Of a DNA stretch of 64,000 bases, positions 24,134 to 33,821 are shown one piece after another. A model generated the notes under the pieces. It was not told the DNA's origin and searched no databases. It was given only the letters and a program-made list of their open reading frames with translations. How positions within the stretch are numbered: position 1 is the first letter of the stretch; each line of letters begins with the position of its first letter. Location of the stretch: positions 644,678-708,677 of the forward strand of contig NZ_QICS01000001.1 of the NCBI RefSeq assembly GCF_003201285.1, in the 5' to 3' direction. Both the position numbers and the translations under genes were made by a program. Origin of the DNA: Lachnotalea glycerini (GTDB taxonomy: Bacteria; Bacillota; Clostridia; Lachnospirales; Lachnospiraceae).

Positions 24134-26265
24134 ATTAATTCTCCTTTAATAAATTGGATCTCGCCTTTTAAGAGTAAATACATATTTATTATTCTAGCCA
24201 CAAGATAATCCACAATTGACATTAGAGCAACAATAATAATGCTATATAATAGTATATTTTTACATATAATAGCCACGAAAATTAATAAAAATATATTTAT
24301 AAATAAGTTTGCCAAAATTAAATGTTTATAAATAAAGATAAAATGATGTCCATGTAAAGACTTTATAATAATTGTTGAAAAAAAAGACTTATAATAGGCG
24401 TATGTTATTACAATCATAAATAATATTATTAATAAAGATATAATTATAGTATTTAATATTAAATTATCGATTTTATCTTCTACATTTTTAATTTCTTGTC
24501 CTTTTTTGTCATACACGGATGTAATTGAATTTAGTTCGGCAACATTATATTTTTGTGTTATTGTGCTGATTTCTTTTAATGCACTATATTCATCTTCAGA
24601 CTCTACAAACATATAATTTCCCAAACATGAGGCTAAAAAAGAATTATCTATATTTTCTGTGTATACAGTAATTATTGGATCTTCTACTGTATTCAGAGCA
24701 TCTCCACTATTCTGATTATAAGTAAAATAATGCTGGTTATTTTCTATATAGATTATATTAATTGTTAAATCATTAATTTTTTGTTCAATTTTTTTTTGAT
24801 TACTAGCATCCTTATAAATATTAGTCACTTCAACTTTTTGAAAATAAAACCATTCTTTAAACGACTTCTCTATGATACTTTCATAACTGATAAATTTTTC
24901 TGGTACTAATATGTTTAAAACATTGTCATTTCTATCTATTATATCAATAACATTTTTCTCATCTGGAGTTTTGACAATATGTTTCTTTAGATAATTGATA
25001 TCAACTACTATATTTCTGCCATAAGGAGAATATAAATCTTCTTCACTTTTTACATTTATATTATAGTTATAATCATACTCTTCTTTGTTCCCATCTATAT
25101 TTTCTTTTTCTGGACGTTCAAAATTTATTGTCTTCATTAAAAATCCTTTATTTAAATTACTTAAATCTTTATATACTCTTGAAATTTTATCATTAAGTAA
25201 ATTTTCAGAACTTAAATTATCATAATTAAATGGTGAATATATTTCTTGTAGATTATATAAATTTTTTGTATTTTTCCATAAAGTTAAACTATTTTGATTT
25301 TCATTTAATATTACATTTTGATTAAATAGATTTTGGAATATAAAAATAACTAGTAAAAGTAAAACAAATTTTAAAAAATAAGAAATGATTATTATCTTCG
25401 ACAATCCTTTTTTTCTACTTTTATTATTTACAGTAGTAAAAATCAATGAAAACAAAACTATAGATAGTAAAAATAATAATATCGCGATAGCTATATTCAA
25501 TGTTATCATTATAAAAATAACTTCAATTTGTTGATTAAAAAAAACAAATTTATATATAATTGCAATCATCGTTAAGTTACTTATGAATATAGTTAAAAAT
25601 AATGACTTGTATATAGATTTGTTTAATATATTGTATATTTGAATATGCGTATATCCCCATAGCTGATGAATAAAATACTCCTTCTTACTACTTGAATAAT
25701 AAAAAAATATGATTAGTATAAACAAAAAAATGAGCAAAGCAAATATAGGGAAAACACTTACATCTATATAACTAACAAATCTATTAGATAAATATGTATC
25801 TTTTTTAAACGATGATTCTAGAACAGATAGTTCACAGTAGTTTTTGAGTTCATTTGAAAGTTTCTTGATTATGCCCTTATCATTAGTATCAATATATAAC
25901 AAATTTTTAAATCCGACATCCAAAATTTCCTCAAAACTATGTACTTTTATATCCCTATTAAATAATAAATTAGGCATAAATAATGCTTCCTTATATTTAT
26001 CATTCATAGTAGAATATATATCGATTTTATTTGTACTTAAAAAACTATATTGTGCAATTTCAACATCGTTTTCTTCAGAAAAATTATTAATTTTTTTTAA
26101 AAACTCTGATATTAATTCATTATTATCAGTAGTATAAAAAGAAAAAGATATAGTAGTTTTATCGAACAATAATTTATCAATTACATTTTTATTAATATGC
26201 AAGAAAGAAAATATATTAATTAATGTAGTTAAAATAGCAACCGTTATTATTAATTTATTTTTCAA
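24130..26265 (-). CDS. Bacteriocin-associated integral membrane protein (DUF1430/lactococcin-972 type)
   Basis: Large permease of 711 residues, organised like a MacB/FtsX-type protein. There is a first helix near residues 5-25, an external domain to ~170, a cluster of helices at ~178-330, a second long external domain (~340-600, Asn- and Asp-rich), and C-terminal helices to ~700. The layout matches the seven-helix bacteriocin-associated family. With the ATPase it would export or give immunity to a bacteriocin. Extremely AT-rich. A promoter was not identified; the upstream neighbourhood is a set of dead mobile genes, which hints that the operon itself was acquired. Confidence 0.75.
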   Translation of the reverse strand: MKNKLIITVAILTTLINIFSFLHINKNVIDKLLFDKTTISFSFYTTDNNELISEFLKKINNFSEENDVEIAQYSFLSTNKIDIYSTMNDKYKEALFMPNLLFNRDIKVHSFEEILDVGFKNLLYIDTNDKGIIKKLSNELKNYCELSVLESSFKKDTYLSNRFVSYIDVSVFPIFALLIFLFILIIFFYYSSSKKEYFIHQLWGYTHIQIYNILNKSIYKSLFLTIFISNLTMIAIIYKFVFFNQQIEVIFIMITLNIAIAILLFLLSIVLFSLIFTTVNNKSRKKGLSKIIIISYFLKFVLLLLVIFIFQNLFNQNVILNENQNSLTLWKNTKNLYNLQEIYSPFNYDNLSSENLLNDKISRVYKDLSNLNKGFLMKTINFERPEKENIDGNKEEYDYNYNINVKSEEDLYSPYGRNIVVDINYLKKHIVKTPDEKNVIDIIDRNDNVLNILVPEKFISYESIIEKSFKEWFYFQKVEVTNIYKDASNQKKIEQKINDLTINIIYIENNQHYFTYNQNSGDALNTVEDPIITVYTENIDNSFLASCLGNYMFVESEDEYSALKEISTITQKYNVAELNSITSVYDKKGQEIKNVEDKIDNLILNTIIISLLIILFMIVITYAYYKSFFSTIIIKSLHGHHFIFIYKHLILANLFINIFLLIFVAIICKNILLYSIIIVALMSIVDYLVARIINMYLLLKGEIQFIKGELI

Positions 26266-26755
26266 ATCCTAACCTCACTTTGCTTTTTATCAGAGATTTC
26301 ACTTTTAGTCTGTAAATTTTTGAGAACTATTCTGATTACATAAAATATACATTTTTACTGATTATTTCCACCTATGGTGATTATTATTCACCAGTTACAA
26401 TACGAAACACATTTAGGAAACCTTTGGAATCAACAGAATGCTATCTACGATTGAAAGCATTACTTTATGAACATCTAGAACGCCTACATCGGTTACTCTA
26501 TAACAGGGAAAGGACGCAAGGTTAAATGTGAATGACAACATTGGCAAATATGCTAAAATACATCAGTTATCTAATCCAGAACAGCTTGTCTTTATTAATA
26601 ATCACCAAGGTCTATTCACTCATTCTGAGATATCATCATCTTGCAAAAATATAAAAATGAGTAAAGCAGAAGAAGTTGTTCGCAATCATGAGTATAGTAT
26701 ATACAATTTTGAGGCTTTCGAATTCTAGGCATCTTCTTGAAAGCAGTGTAATCTT
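26266..26755. other. Gap with unidentified short frames
   Basis: Coding-like plus-strand sequence occurs at about 26370-26525 (no start codon) and at 26528-26728 (66 codons beginning MNDNIGKYAKIHQL). I recognise neither. They lie ahead of an integrase fragment and look like remains of an integrated element. No bacteriocin precursor with a signal peptide was found on the minus strand upstream of the permease. Confidence 0.35.
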
Positions 26756-26926
26756 ATGTATAACAGAGATTTTCTAGCTCACTCATCTGTTACAATAACA
26801 GAAATTTATACAAGATTAAATCCGGAGTTCAAGCGTAAATTTTTAGAGGAGTTCACATTAAAAATTGATACGCCTATTGATAAATACTCCGAAAAAGAAA
26901 AGCAGACACTTATTGATTGGTTATAA
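26756..26926 (+). pseudogene. C-terminal remnant of a tyrosine recombinase (integrase)
   Basis: A frame of 56 codons contains the family's final motif, FLAHSSVTITEIYTRL, whose tyrosine corresponds to the catalytic one (LGHSS-x-x-T-x-x-x-Y pattern). The rest of the enzyme, including the other catalytic residues, is missing. It marks the edge of a former integrated element. Confidence 0.65.
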
Positions 26927-27139
26927 AATAAAAAATAATATGTAGAGTAAAGTAAAGGGGAGAAGCTTTATTTGCTGGCTTCCTACCTATTTTTCTACAA
27001 AATATAACAGTATTATTAAACGAGTTATACACTGCTTTACATAACTCGTCTGCTCAAAGGACATGCGAATGGTAGAGTTGCTCATGTAAATAATCGTAGA
27101 GAACTGTGTATGGAGCATTTTTTGATGAAGTGACTAGTC

Positions 27140-27352
27140 TTAATAGATATAACGTAACCGATCCATAGTGGGTACTCCTACAAAGCTAACCGCTCCTATG
27201 AGCGGCATTCGGCAATTCGCCGGAAGTTTATCCGACCAAGGGAGCAGATTTTCGCAGAAACTGCTGTCTTTTTCATCCAGATGTTTTGGAATCCCTGTCA
27301 GAAGATACTCAAAATAGTCATAAGGCTTCAGAATCCGCATAGATAATCCCAT
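27140..27352 (-). pseudogene. IS66-family transposase, C-terminal remnant
   Basis: About 50 codons (KPYDYFEYLLTGIPKHLDEK, then LLPWSDKLPANCR) match the conserved end of IS66 TnpC proteins, which are about 500 residues long. No upstream part and no tnpA/tnpB were seen. Confidence 0.7.
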
Positions 27353-27495
27353 TTATTATCAATATTTCAGTCAAATATTCTGCAAAAAAAACCGTCATGT
27401 TTAGCCTCCGTTCTGACTATAATCATACACTAATTCACAAAAATTGCAATAGGATTTACGCGAGTGGTATATTTTTAATCTATTTCCAATAGATT

Positions 27496-27882
27496 TTGGT
27501 GCAATGTAGAACGAGATTCCCGTTATGTAAACGAGTTTCACATTTTGTAAGTGACCTTCAAATTTTCGTTATGGATGGTGCGTTACGGACAAAGATTTTT
27601 TTCTGCGATCCTCTTGCTTCCTGGCAAAAAGGAAAACTGGAGAAAAATCATGAATATATCCGCAAAATTATACCTAAAGGTATTTCTCTGACCGATTATA
27701 CGCCACAGGATATCCTTTTAATGACTAACCATATCAACAGTACAGCAAGAGCCAGTTTAAATGGTCGCACCCCATTTGAACTGGCTCTGTTGCTTCTTGA
27801 TTCAAAGCTACTTGAACTATTAGACCTACATGTAATTGAATCCGATAAAATTATTTTAACACCGAGACTTCTGAAACATTAA
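27496..27882 (+). pseudogene. IS30-family transposase, C-terminal remnant
   Basis: From about 27570 the frame matches the end of IS30 transposases: FFCDPLASWQKGKLEKNHEY with the last acidic catalytic residue, then MTNHINSTARASLNGRTPFE. The N-terminal helix-turn-helix and the first catalytic aspartates are absent, and the first ~25 codons of the frame are unrelated. Confidence 0.7.
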
Positions 27883-28162
27883 TTCCTGTTTCACTTTCAT
27901 CTTGCAGACAGATATCATTCCATGAAAAACAAACTTCGACATGTGGATTTTACTTTTGCAAGTATTTTTCAGATGTCTGGATATCTTGCGCAAAAAATAT
28001 CACTCTTTTATAGTTTCTTCTGCTATTATAATTACTTTTTCTTAAATTTGAAACACTTATTTCATCAAGAAAAGTAGTTATTCCTTCAAAACTTTCAACT
28101 TTTATTATGAGGGATTCTCGGTTTTCATTCAAGCTTTCGTTTTGAAATTCACGTCCAATAGA

Positions 28163-28387
28163 TTATGTCGATTTAAGGTTTCCCTCTGACTTTGGCAATA
28201 GAATTGTAACCTTAAAAACATCCCCTGAAAAAATATAATTCATATCCCCCCTATTTTGCCTTACCATATCTAAAACAATGGACATACCAAGACCATGGTT
28301 ATCCGAATCACTTTTTGAAGTAACCAACTTTCCATTCCTTATCACTGGTGAATTTTTTCTGTTCATTATATCTTGCATATAATCCAT
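28163..28387 (-). pseudogene. GHKL sensor kinase, C-terminal remnant
   Basis: 74 codons ending a GHKL ATPase domain: the glycine box reads NHGLGMSIVLDMV, followed by the last strand FSGDVFKVTILLP. The membrane sensor and the dimerisation region are missing, and there is no ribosome binding site at the ATG. AgrC/ComD-like kinases have this ending. No response-regulator partner was found. Confidence 0.6.
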
Positions 28388-29028
28388 TTATTTGCAATTT
28401 TCCTTATTCATTATTAAATAATACCATATTTTTCATATTAATTTATTAATTAACTGTAAATATTTGTATATTTTTTATTATTTTTATAACAATTTAGACT
28501 CATTGGAAAGTCCAAATCAACTACAACAATTTATTACTTAAACCATATTTTAATATTTAGAAAACGAAATAAAAGCAGTAGCCAAAGTCACCCTCACAGA
28601 CAACTTAAAACACACTGCTTTCCATACATTCCATGTACCGATTCCCATCTCACAGATTATCTTCTGCAATCAACTTCATCGTTACAAATTCATTTATTTT
28701 CTTTACACATTACAGTCAAAATCCCTGACGCCATTCATTATTCCAAAGCCAATCAGCACCAAATTTACCTGACACCATTATAATGGAGTCAATTATAAAT
28801 TTTTCTCATCACTTGATTTTTTTCACCAAGTGACACCACTTTGATTTGACACCTTTTTCACCCATTTTTGACTCCAATTTTGACACCTTTTGACTCCAAT
28901 TTTGCCCCAAAACCTACGGTGAGTTACGATAAGAAAAAGCACTTCCAAATCGCCCTAACCCCCATAGAATCTAGGCTTTTAATGCCCTTCCCTACAACTC
29001 ATAAGGCGTCACCTGATATACATAATAA
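28388..29028. other. AT-rich gap downstream of the MarR-regulated ABC operon
   Basis: About 640 bp with no gene. It contains several TGACACC/TGACTCC words on the plus strand between 28770 and 28910 and the tandem repeat listed separately. No convincing hairpin terminator for the ABC operon was found. Confidence 0.45.
28866..28909. repeat. 22-bp tandem repeat, two copies
   Basis: TTTTGACTCCAATTTTG is repeated exactly at 28866-28882 and 28888-28904, with period 22. Related GACACC/GACTCC words occur nearby. Confidence 0.6.
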
Positions 29029-30876
29029 TTATACTGCTTCTGCCCTTTCAAACTGTGAATTATACAAATTGGAGTAGAAGCCATTGGCTGCCAGCAGTTC
29101 ATCATGGTTACCCTGCTCTATGATATCTCCATCCTTCATCACAAGAATTAAATCTGCATTCTTGATGGTAGATAGTCTATGTGCAATTACAAAGCTTGTT
29201 CTTCCACTCATCAGATGATCCATCGCTTTTTGAATTTGAATCTCTGTTCTTGTATCAACGGAACTGGTTGCTTCGTCCAAAATCAAAATTTTGGGATCCG
29301 CTAATATTGCTCTTGCTATTGTAAGTAATTGCTTCTGACCTTGTGAAATATTACTTGTTTCTTCATTTAATGTCATTTGATAACCATCTGGCTGTGTCAT
29401 AATAAAATGATGAGCGTGCGCTGCTTTTGCAGCCTCAATTACTTCTTCATCTGTGGCATCAAGACGTCCATATCTAATGTTTTCCATTATTGTTCCATTA
29501 AACAGCCAGGTATCTTGTAAGACCATACCAAACATTTCTCTAAGCTCATTACGGTTAAAAGCTCTCAAATCATGTCCGTCTACTTTGATCACTCCTGCAT
29601 TAACATCATAAAAGCGCATGAGAAGCTTTATCATCGTCGTTTTACCGGCACCAGTTGGTCCAACAATAGCTATCTTTTTCCCTTCTTGAACCTTAGCCGA
29701 AAAATCATTAATAATAATTTGATCCCTATTATATCCAAAAGATACATTTTCAAACTCAACATTTCCGTTTAACTTAGCAACATTAACTGCATCTTTCACG
29801 TTTTGATCTTCTTCCTCTTCCTCTAAAAATTCAAATACTCTTTCACCTGCTGCAGCTGATTGCTGAAGCATATTTCCAACTTGCGCTATCTGCTGAATTG
29901 GTTGTGTAAAGCTTCTGATATATTGGAAAAACGACTGAATCTGTCCAACCTGAATACTTCCTTTAATCGTTAAATAGCCCCCCAATAAGGCAACCATTAC
30001 ATAGCCCAAATTGCCAATAAATTGCATAATTGGCATCATCATTCCGGAAAAAAATTGTGATTTCCATGCAGAATCATATAGTTTCTTATTCGTCTCTTCA
30101 AATTCATGAATAACAGACTCTTCCTTATTAAAGACTTTAACTATATTATGTCCTGAAAACACTTCCTCTACCTGACCATTAATCTCACCAAGAAATTTTT
30201 GCTGACTTTGAAAATATTTTTGTGAACGCTTCATAATAGACCCAATCAATCCCATTGATATTGGAAGAATACATAAAGCAGCCAGTGTCATCCACCCACT
30301 TATTCTTAACATCATAATCAGTACACCTATAAGTGTTGTAACCGATGTTATCAATTGCGTTATACTCTGGTTTAAACTCTGTCCTAACGTATCGATATCA
30401 TTTGTAACTCTAGATAAAATTTCTCCATGCGTTCTGCTTTCAAAATACTTTAAAGGCATTCTGTTTATTTTTTTTGATATATCTTTCCGTAATGAATAGG
30501 TTACATCATTGGCAACCCCAGTCATAATAAAACCTTGTACGAATGAAAAACATGCACTTAATAAATAGAGTCCTAGAAGCATTGTCAAAGTACTTATTAT
30601 TTTATCAAAATCAATTCCACCTGTACCGCTAATCTTTTTTATCAAACCTTCAAAAATTTCAGTTGTTGCATCGCCTAATATAGTCGGCCCTACAATATTA
30701 AAAGCTGTACCTGCTATTGCAAATACAAGCATTGCAATAAGACGAAACATATATTTAGACGTACTCATAAATTGAATCAGTTTTTTCATTGAGGATTTAA
30801 AATCTTTTGCTTTTTCTCCTGCCATCACAGGACCATGTCCCATAGGTCCTCTTCCTCTTGGTCTTTCATTACTCAT
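29029..30876 (-). CDS. ABC multidrug-type half-transporter (second gene of MarR operon)
   Basis: Membrane ABC protein of 615 residues. An Arg/Gly/Pro-rich N-terminus (MSNERPRGRGPMGHGP) precedes six helices between ~55 and 340, then the ATPase domain: Walker A GPTGAGKTT, signature reading ISQGQKQ, Walker B ILILDEATSSVD, switch IAHRLS. The degenerate signature (SQG instead of SGG) and full Walker B glutamate are common in one half of heterodimeric LmrCD/BmrCD-like exporters. Overlaps the partner gene by 8 nt. Probable drug or peptide efflux, under MarR control. Confidence 0.87.
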   Translation of the reverse strand: MSNERPRGRGPMGHGPVMAGEKAKDFKSSMKKLIQFMSTSKYMFRLIAMLVFAIAGTAFNIVGPTILGDATTEIFEGLIKKISGTGGIDFDKIISTLTMLLGLYLLSACFSFVQGFIMTGVANDVTYSLRKDISKKINRMPLKYFESRTHGEILSRVTNDIDTLGQSLNQSITQLITSVTTLIGVLIMMLRISGWMTLAALCILPISMGLIGSIMKRSQKYFQSQQKFLGEINGQVEEVFSGHNIVKVFNKEESVIHEFEETNKKLYDSAWKSQFFSGMMMPIMQFIGNLGYVMVALLGGYLTIKGSIQVGQIQSFFQYIRSFTQPIQQIAQVGNMLQQSAAAGERVFEFLEEEEEDQNVKDAVNVAKLNGNVEFENVSFGYNRDQIIINDFSAKVQEGKKIAIVGPTGAGKTTMIKLLMRFYDVNAGVIKVDGHDLRAFNRNELREMFGMVLQDTWLFNGTIMENIRYGRLDATDEEVIEAAKAAHAHHFIMTQPDGYQMTLNEETSNISQGQKQLLTIARAILADPKILILDEATSSVDTRTEIQIQKAMDHLMSGRTSFVIAHRLSTIKNADLILVMKDGDIIEQGNHDELLAANGFYSNLYNSQFERAEAV

Positions 30877-33034
30877 TTGCTAATTCCTCCTTTGATAGCT
30901 GAGATATTGCAATTTGCATATAGACCTCGCAATTATTCAAAAGCTCTTTATGCGTTCCAATCCCTACCACCTTACCTTCATCCAGCACAATGATTTGATC
31001 CGCATGTAAGATCGTACTAATTCTTTGTGCAACAATTAAGGTAACGACTTCACTTGTAACAGCTTTTAACGCCTTTCTAAGTATTACATCTGTTTTATAA
31101 TCAAGGGCTGAAAAACTGTCATCAAATATAAATATTTCCGGCTTTCTTGCAATCGCTCTGGCTATTGACAAACGCTGTTTTTGGCCGCCCGATACATTAG
31201 AACCTCCCTGTGAAATTTCAGCTTTAAATTTTTCCGGTTTCTCATTAATAAATTCCATCGCCTGTGCTATCGTTGCGGCATTTTCTATCTCCGATTCCGG
31301 TACATGATCACAGCCATATCGGATATTTGAATCGATTGTACCTGAAAAAAGAACTCCTTTTTGAGGAACATAACCTATTTTTTGATGTAAATCGTGCTGT
31401 GTATAATCCTTAACATTAACACCATCAACCAAAATTTCGCCTTCTGTTACATCAAAGAACCGTGGTATTAAATTTATTAAAGTTGATTTTCCACTTCCTG
31501 TACTTCCAATAATTGCTGTTGTTTCACCCTTAGATGCTTTAAATGAAATATCAGACAAAACATTTTCCCTTGCATCCGGATAAGCAAAAGATACATGATT
31601 GAATTCTATGCTGCCTTTCAAAGTCTGTGTCTCTTTCATCGATACCTCCGGATCCTTAATAATCAATGGTGTATCAAGTACCTCGTTAATACGAACAGCC
31701 GATACACTTGCTCTTGGAATCATGATTGATACCATAGTCAGCATTAAAAATGACATAATAATCTGCATTGTGTATTGGATAAATGCCATTAAATCACCCA
31801 CCTGCATGGCTCCTTTATCAATACCGTATGCACCAACATATACAATCAACAAGGTTATTACGTTCATAATTAACATCATAAGAGGCAGCATAAAAGTCAT
31901 ACAGCGATTTACAAATAAATTTGTTTTTGCTAATCTTGCATTCGCATCTTCAAAACGTTCTTCTTCATGCTTTTGAGTACTAAAAGCACGAATGACAGTA
32001 ATACCGGTAAGGATTTCTCTTGTCACGAGATTTAATTTATCAATCAATGTCTGCAATAGCTTAAAACGAGGCATCGCTATTTGCATCAGAATAAGTACAA
32101 CTAAAAGAATAATACCTACTGCCAGCACAATAATCCATGACATCGAGGTGTTCGTTTTTAATACCTTAAGAATACCACCTATTCCTAAAATCGGGGCATA
32201 TAAAACAATTCGAAATAACATCGTCATGAATAATTGAACCTGTTGAATATCATTTGTATTTCTCGTTATCAACGATGCTGTGGAAAATTTATCAAATTCT
32301 GAACTTGAAAAGGAGATAACCTTTTTATACACGCACTCTCTTAGTTCACTACTAAAGGTTGCTGCAACCTTACAAGATAAAAAGGTAACCAAAATGGAAA
32401 CAATCATACCTAGCAAAGCAAATGCAAGCATCTTTAATCCTGCCATTAAAATATATACTTGTTGTAAATGTTCAATATCAATCCCTTGCGCTACATACTC
32501 TGCTTTCACATATGCAATTGAAGATTGCGTTATAATGGAATCTGACATATTTTCAATATTTGATGACATGCTATCTAGCATTACATCAAGCTGCTGTTTT
32601 GGTAATTGAGATAAAAATGCAAATATGTCCTCATCCTTAGTTAATCCTAATTTCTCCTTGATGGCCGCTGCTTGATCTGTGTCATTTGACAAGGCCATTG
32701 TAATAAGCATAGGTTTACCAAAGACTGTATTAAGCTGCTCTCTGGTTGAAGCATCTATTTGCTCTAATTTTAGCAAGTCTTTGTCCTGCTCATAATTGGC
32801 TTCAACCAGACTTTTATCCTCTTCACTCATAAACAAATACAGTTTATTCATTTCATCTACTCTGATCTGATCTGCTACCGCGTCTTCAATCCCTCCTTGC
32901 TGAATACCAACATTAACAATTTTTGATGTTAAACCTGGTAACGACAAGTCACAGTAAGCCTGAATAAAAAGCATAAAGATAATTGCTATAATTGGTATCA
33001 ATGACTTTTTTAAATACTTAGCTAGTTTAAACAT
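30869..33034 (-). CDS. ABC multidrug-type half-transporter with enlarged extracellular loop
   Basis: Membrane ABC protein of 721 residues. After the first helix (residues ~12-30) an inserted, mostly polar and helical segment of about 150 residues (from VNVGIQQGG to about residue 190) precedes the remaining helices; the ATPase domain has Walker A GSTGSGKST, signature VSGGQKQR and Walker B FIFDDSFSALD. The Asp after the Walker B aspartate, in place of the catalytic Glu, suggests a non-hydrolysing site, as in asymmetric heterodimers such as BmrCD. The insert is typical of this subfamily. First ABC gene after marR, 22 bp from it. Confidence 0.88.
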   Translation of the reverse strand: MFKLAKYLKKSLIPIIAIIFMLFIQAYCDLSLPGLTSKIVNVGIQQGGIEDAVADQIRVDEMNKLYLFMSEEDKSLVEANYEQDKDLLKLEQIDASTREQLNTVFGKPMLITMALSNDTDQAAAIKEKLGLTKDEDIFAFLSQLPKQQLDVMLDSMSSNIENMSDSIITQSSIAYVKAEYVAQGIDIEHLQQVYILMAGLKMLAFALLGMIVSILVTFLSCKVAATFSSELRECVYKKVISFSSSEFDKFSTASLITRNTNDIQQVQLFMTMLFRIVLYAPILGIGGILKVLKTNTSMSWIIVLAVGIILLVVLILMQIAMPRFKLLQTLIDKLNLVTREILTGITVIRAFSTQKHEEERFEDANARLAKTNLFVNRCMTFMLPLMMLIMNVITLLIVYVGAYGIDKGAMQVGDLMAFIQYTMQIIMSFLMLTMVSIMIPRASVSAVRINEVLDTPLIIKDPEVSMKETQTLKGSIEFNHVSFAYPDARENVLSDISFKASKGETTAIIGSTGSGKSTLINLIPRFFDVTEGEILVDGVNVKDYTQHDLHQKIGYVPQKGVLFSGTIDSNIRYGCDHVPESEIENAATIAQAMEFINEKPEKFKAEISQGGSNVSGGQKQRLSIARAIARKPEIFIFDDSFSALDYKTDVILRKALKAVTSEVVTLIVAQRISTILHADQIIVLDEGKVVGIGTHKELLNNCEVYMQIAISQLSKEELANE

Positions 33035-33055
33035 TGCATTTTCCTTCCTATTTAT

Positions 33056-33562
33056 CTATTTTCGATGCATTTTATCATGATGTTTAGTAAATTCCTGCAT
33101 TACTTCATCAATCTCTTTATCATCAAGCGTTTGACGGATATTTTGAATTAATTGAATTAACAAGCGTCTCAAAAGACACATTTCAACATCAGAAACTCCT
33201 GAAAATATTATTTGGTCTATATCTTTTGTAACGTTTTTTACTTTCTCTAATAGCATTTTACCCTCTTTGGTTATAAATACTCTTGATACTCTTTTATCTG
33301 TCGAATCAATCTCTTTTTTTATCCATCCAGCTTTCTCCATGCGTCTGATTGAAACCGCTACAGTTGGCGGTTGAATCTTCAGTTTGTTCGCTATTTCTTT
33401 TTGATTTAATCCAGATTCATTGTTCACCAGATTCAATAAAGCCTCCTGACCCGGATGCATTCCTACATCAGAGGCTATTTTATACTTTTTAATAAAATAT
33501 ACTCTCGTCAATTCGAAAAAAAGTTCTCTGGTTGATTTACTGTCATAAGATGTTTGATTCAT
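33056..33562 (-). CDS. MarR-family transcriptional regulator
   Basis: Repressor of 168 residues with a winged helix at ~55-100 (LNQKEIANKLKIQPPTVAVS, then a wing with KKEIDSTDKRVSRV). First gene of a marR-ABC-ABC operon. The promoter carries a perfect palindrome directly after the -10 box, so it most likely represses its own operon and is released by the transported drug or a metabolite. Full length for the family. Confidence 0.88.
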   Translation of the reverse strand: MNQTSYDSKSTRELFFELTRVYFIKKYKIASDVGMHPGQEALLNLVNNESGLNQKEIANKLKIQPPTVAVSIRRMEKAGWIKKEIDSTDKRVSRVFITKEGKMLLEKVKNVTKDIDQIIFSGVSDVEMCLLRRLLIQLIQNIRQTLDDKEIDEVMQEFTKHHDKMHRK

Positions 33563-33582
33563 ACTCTCACTTCCATTCTTTA

Positions 33583-33628
33583 ATTAGTCGACTAATAATT
33601 ATTATATTCATTATTTTAATAAATGCAA
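33583..33628 (-). promoter_or_regulatory. marR operon promoter and operator
   Basis: TTGCAT (33623-33628), 16-bp spacer, TATAAT (33601-33606), then the palindrome ATTAGTCGACTAAT (33583-33596) at the start site. A related word, TAGTCGGCTAA, occurs 135 bp upstream at 33721-33731 and may be a second, weaker MarR site. Confidence 0.7.
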
Positions 33629-33748
33629 CTATATTTTATGCTATTTCACATTTTTTTCACATTTTATATTTAAATTTGCTAATATTTAATATAAAAGCAG
33701 AGTAAAAATGCCGTTTTATATAGTCGGCTAACTATTTTTTTATTAAAA

Positions 33749-33788
33749 TAATGGAATTAAAAGGGGAACTTACCTCTTAATTCCATTA
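33749..33788 (-). terminator. Terminator of the ftsY-ilvA unit
   Basis: 12-bp perfect stem TAATGGAATTAA ... TTAATTCCATTA with inner pairing. On the minus strand it is followed by TTTTAATAAAAAAAT. It lies about 35 bp beyond the ilvA stop codon. Confidence 0.75.
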
Positions 33789-33821
33789 TGCTGCTATCTT
33801 GTTCTTTTATGAAGCAATGAA

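Noticed and set aside
26266-26527. Lactococcin-972 precursor gene upstream of the permease
   Set aside because: The minus strand is broken by stops in all frames and shows no signal peptide.
27950-28132. 60-codon minus-strand frame (MNENRESL...) as a gene
   Set aside because: No ribosome binding site, no family recognised, and it lies between an IS30 remnant and a GHKL remnant.
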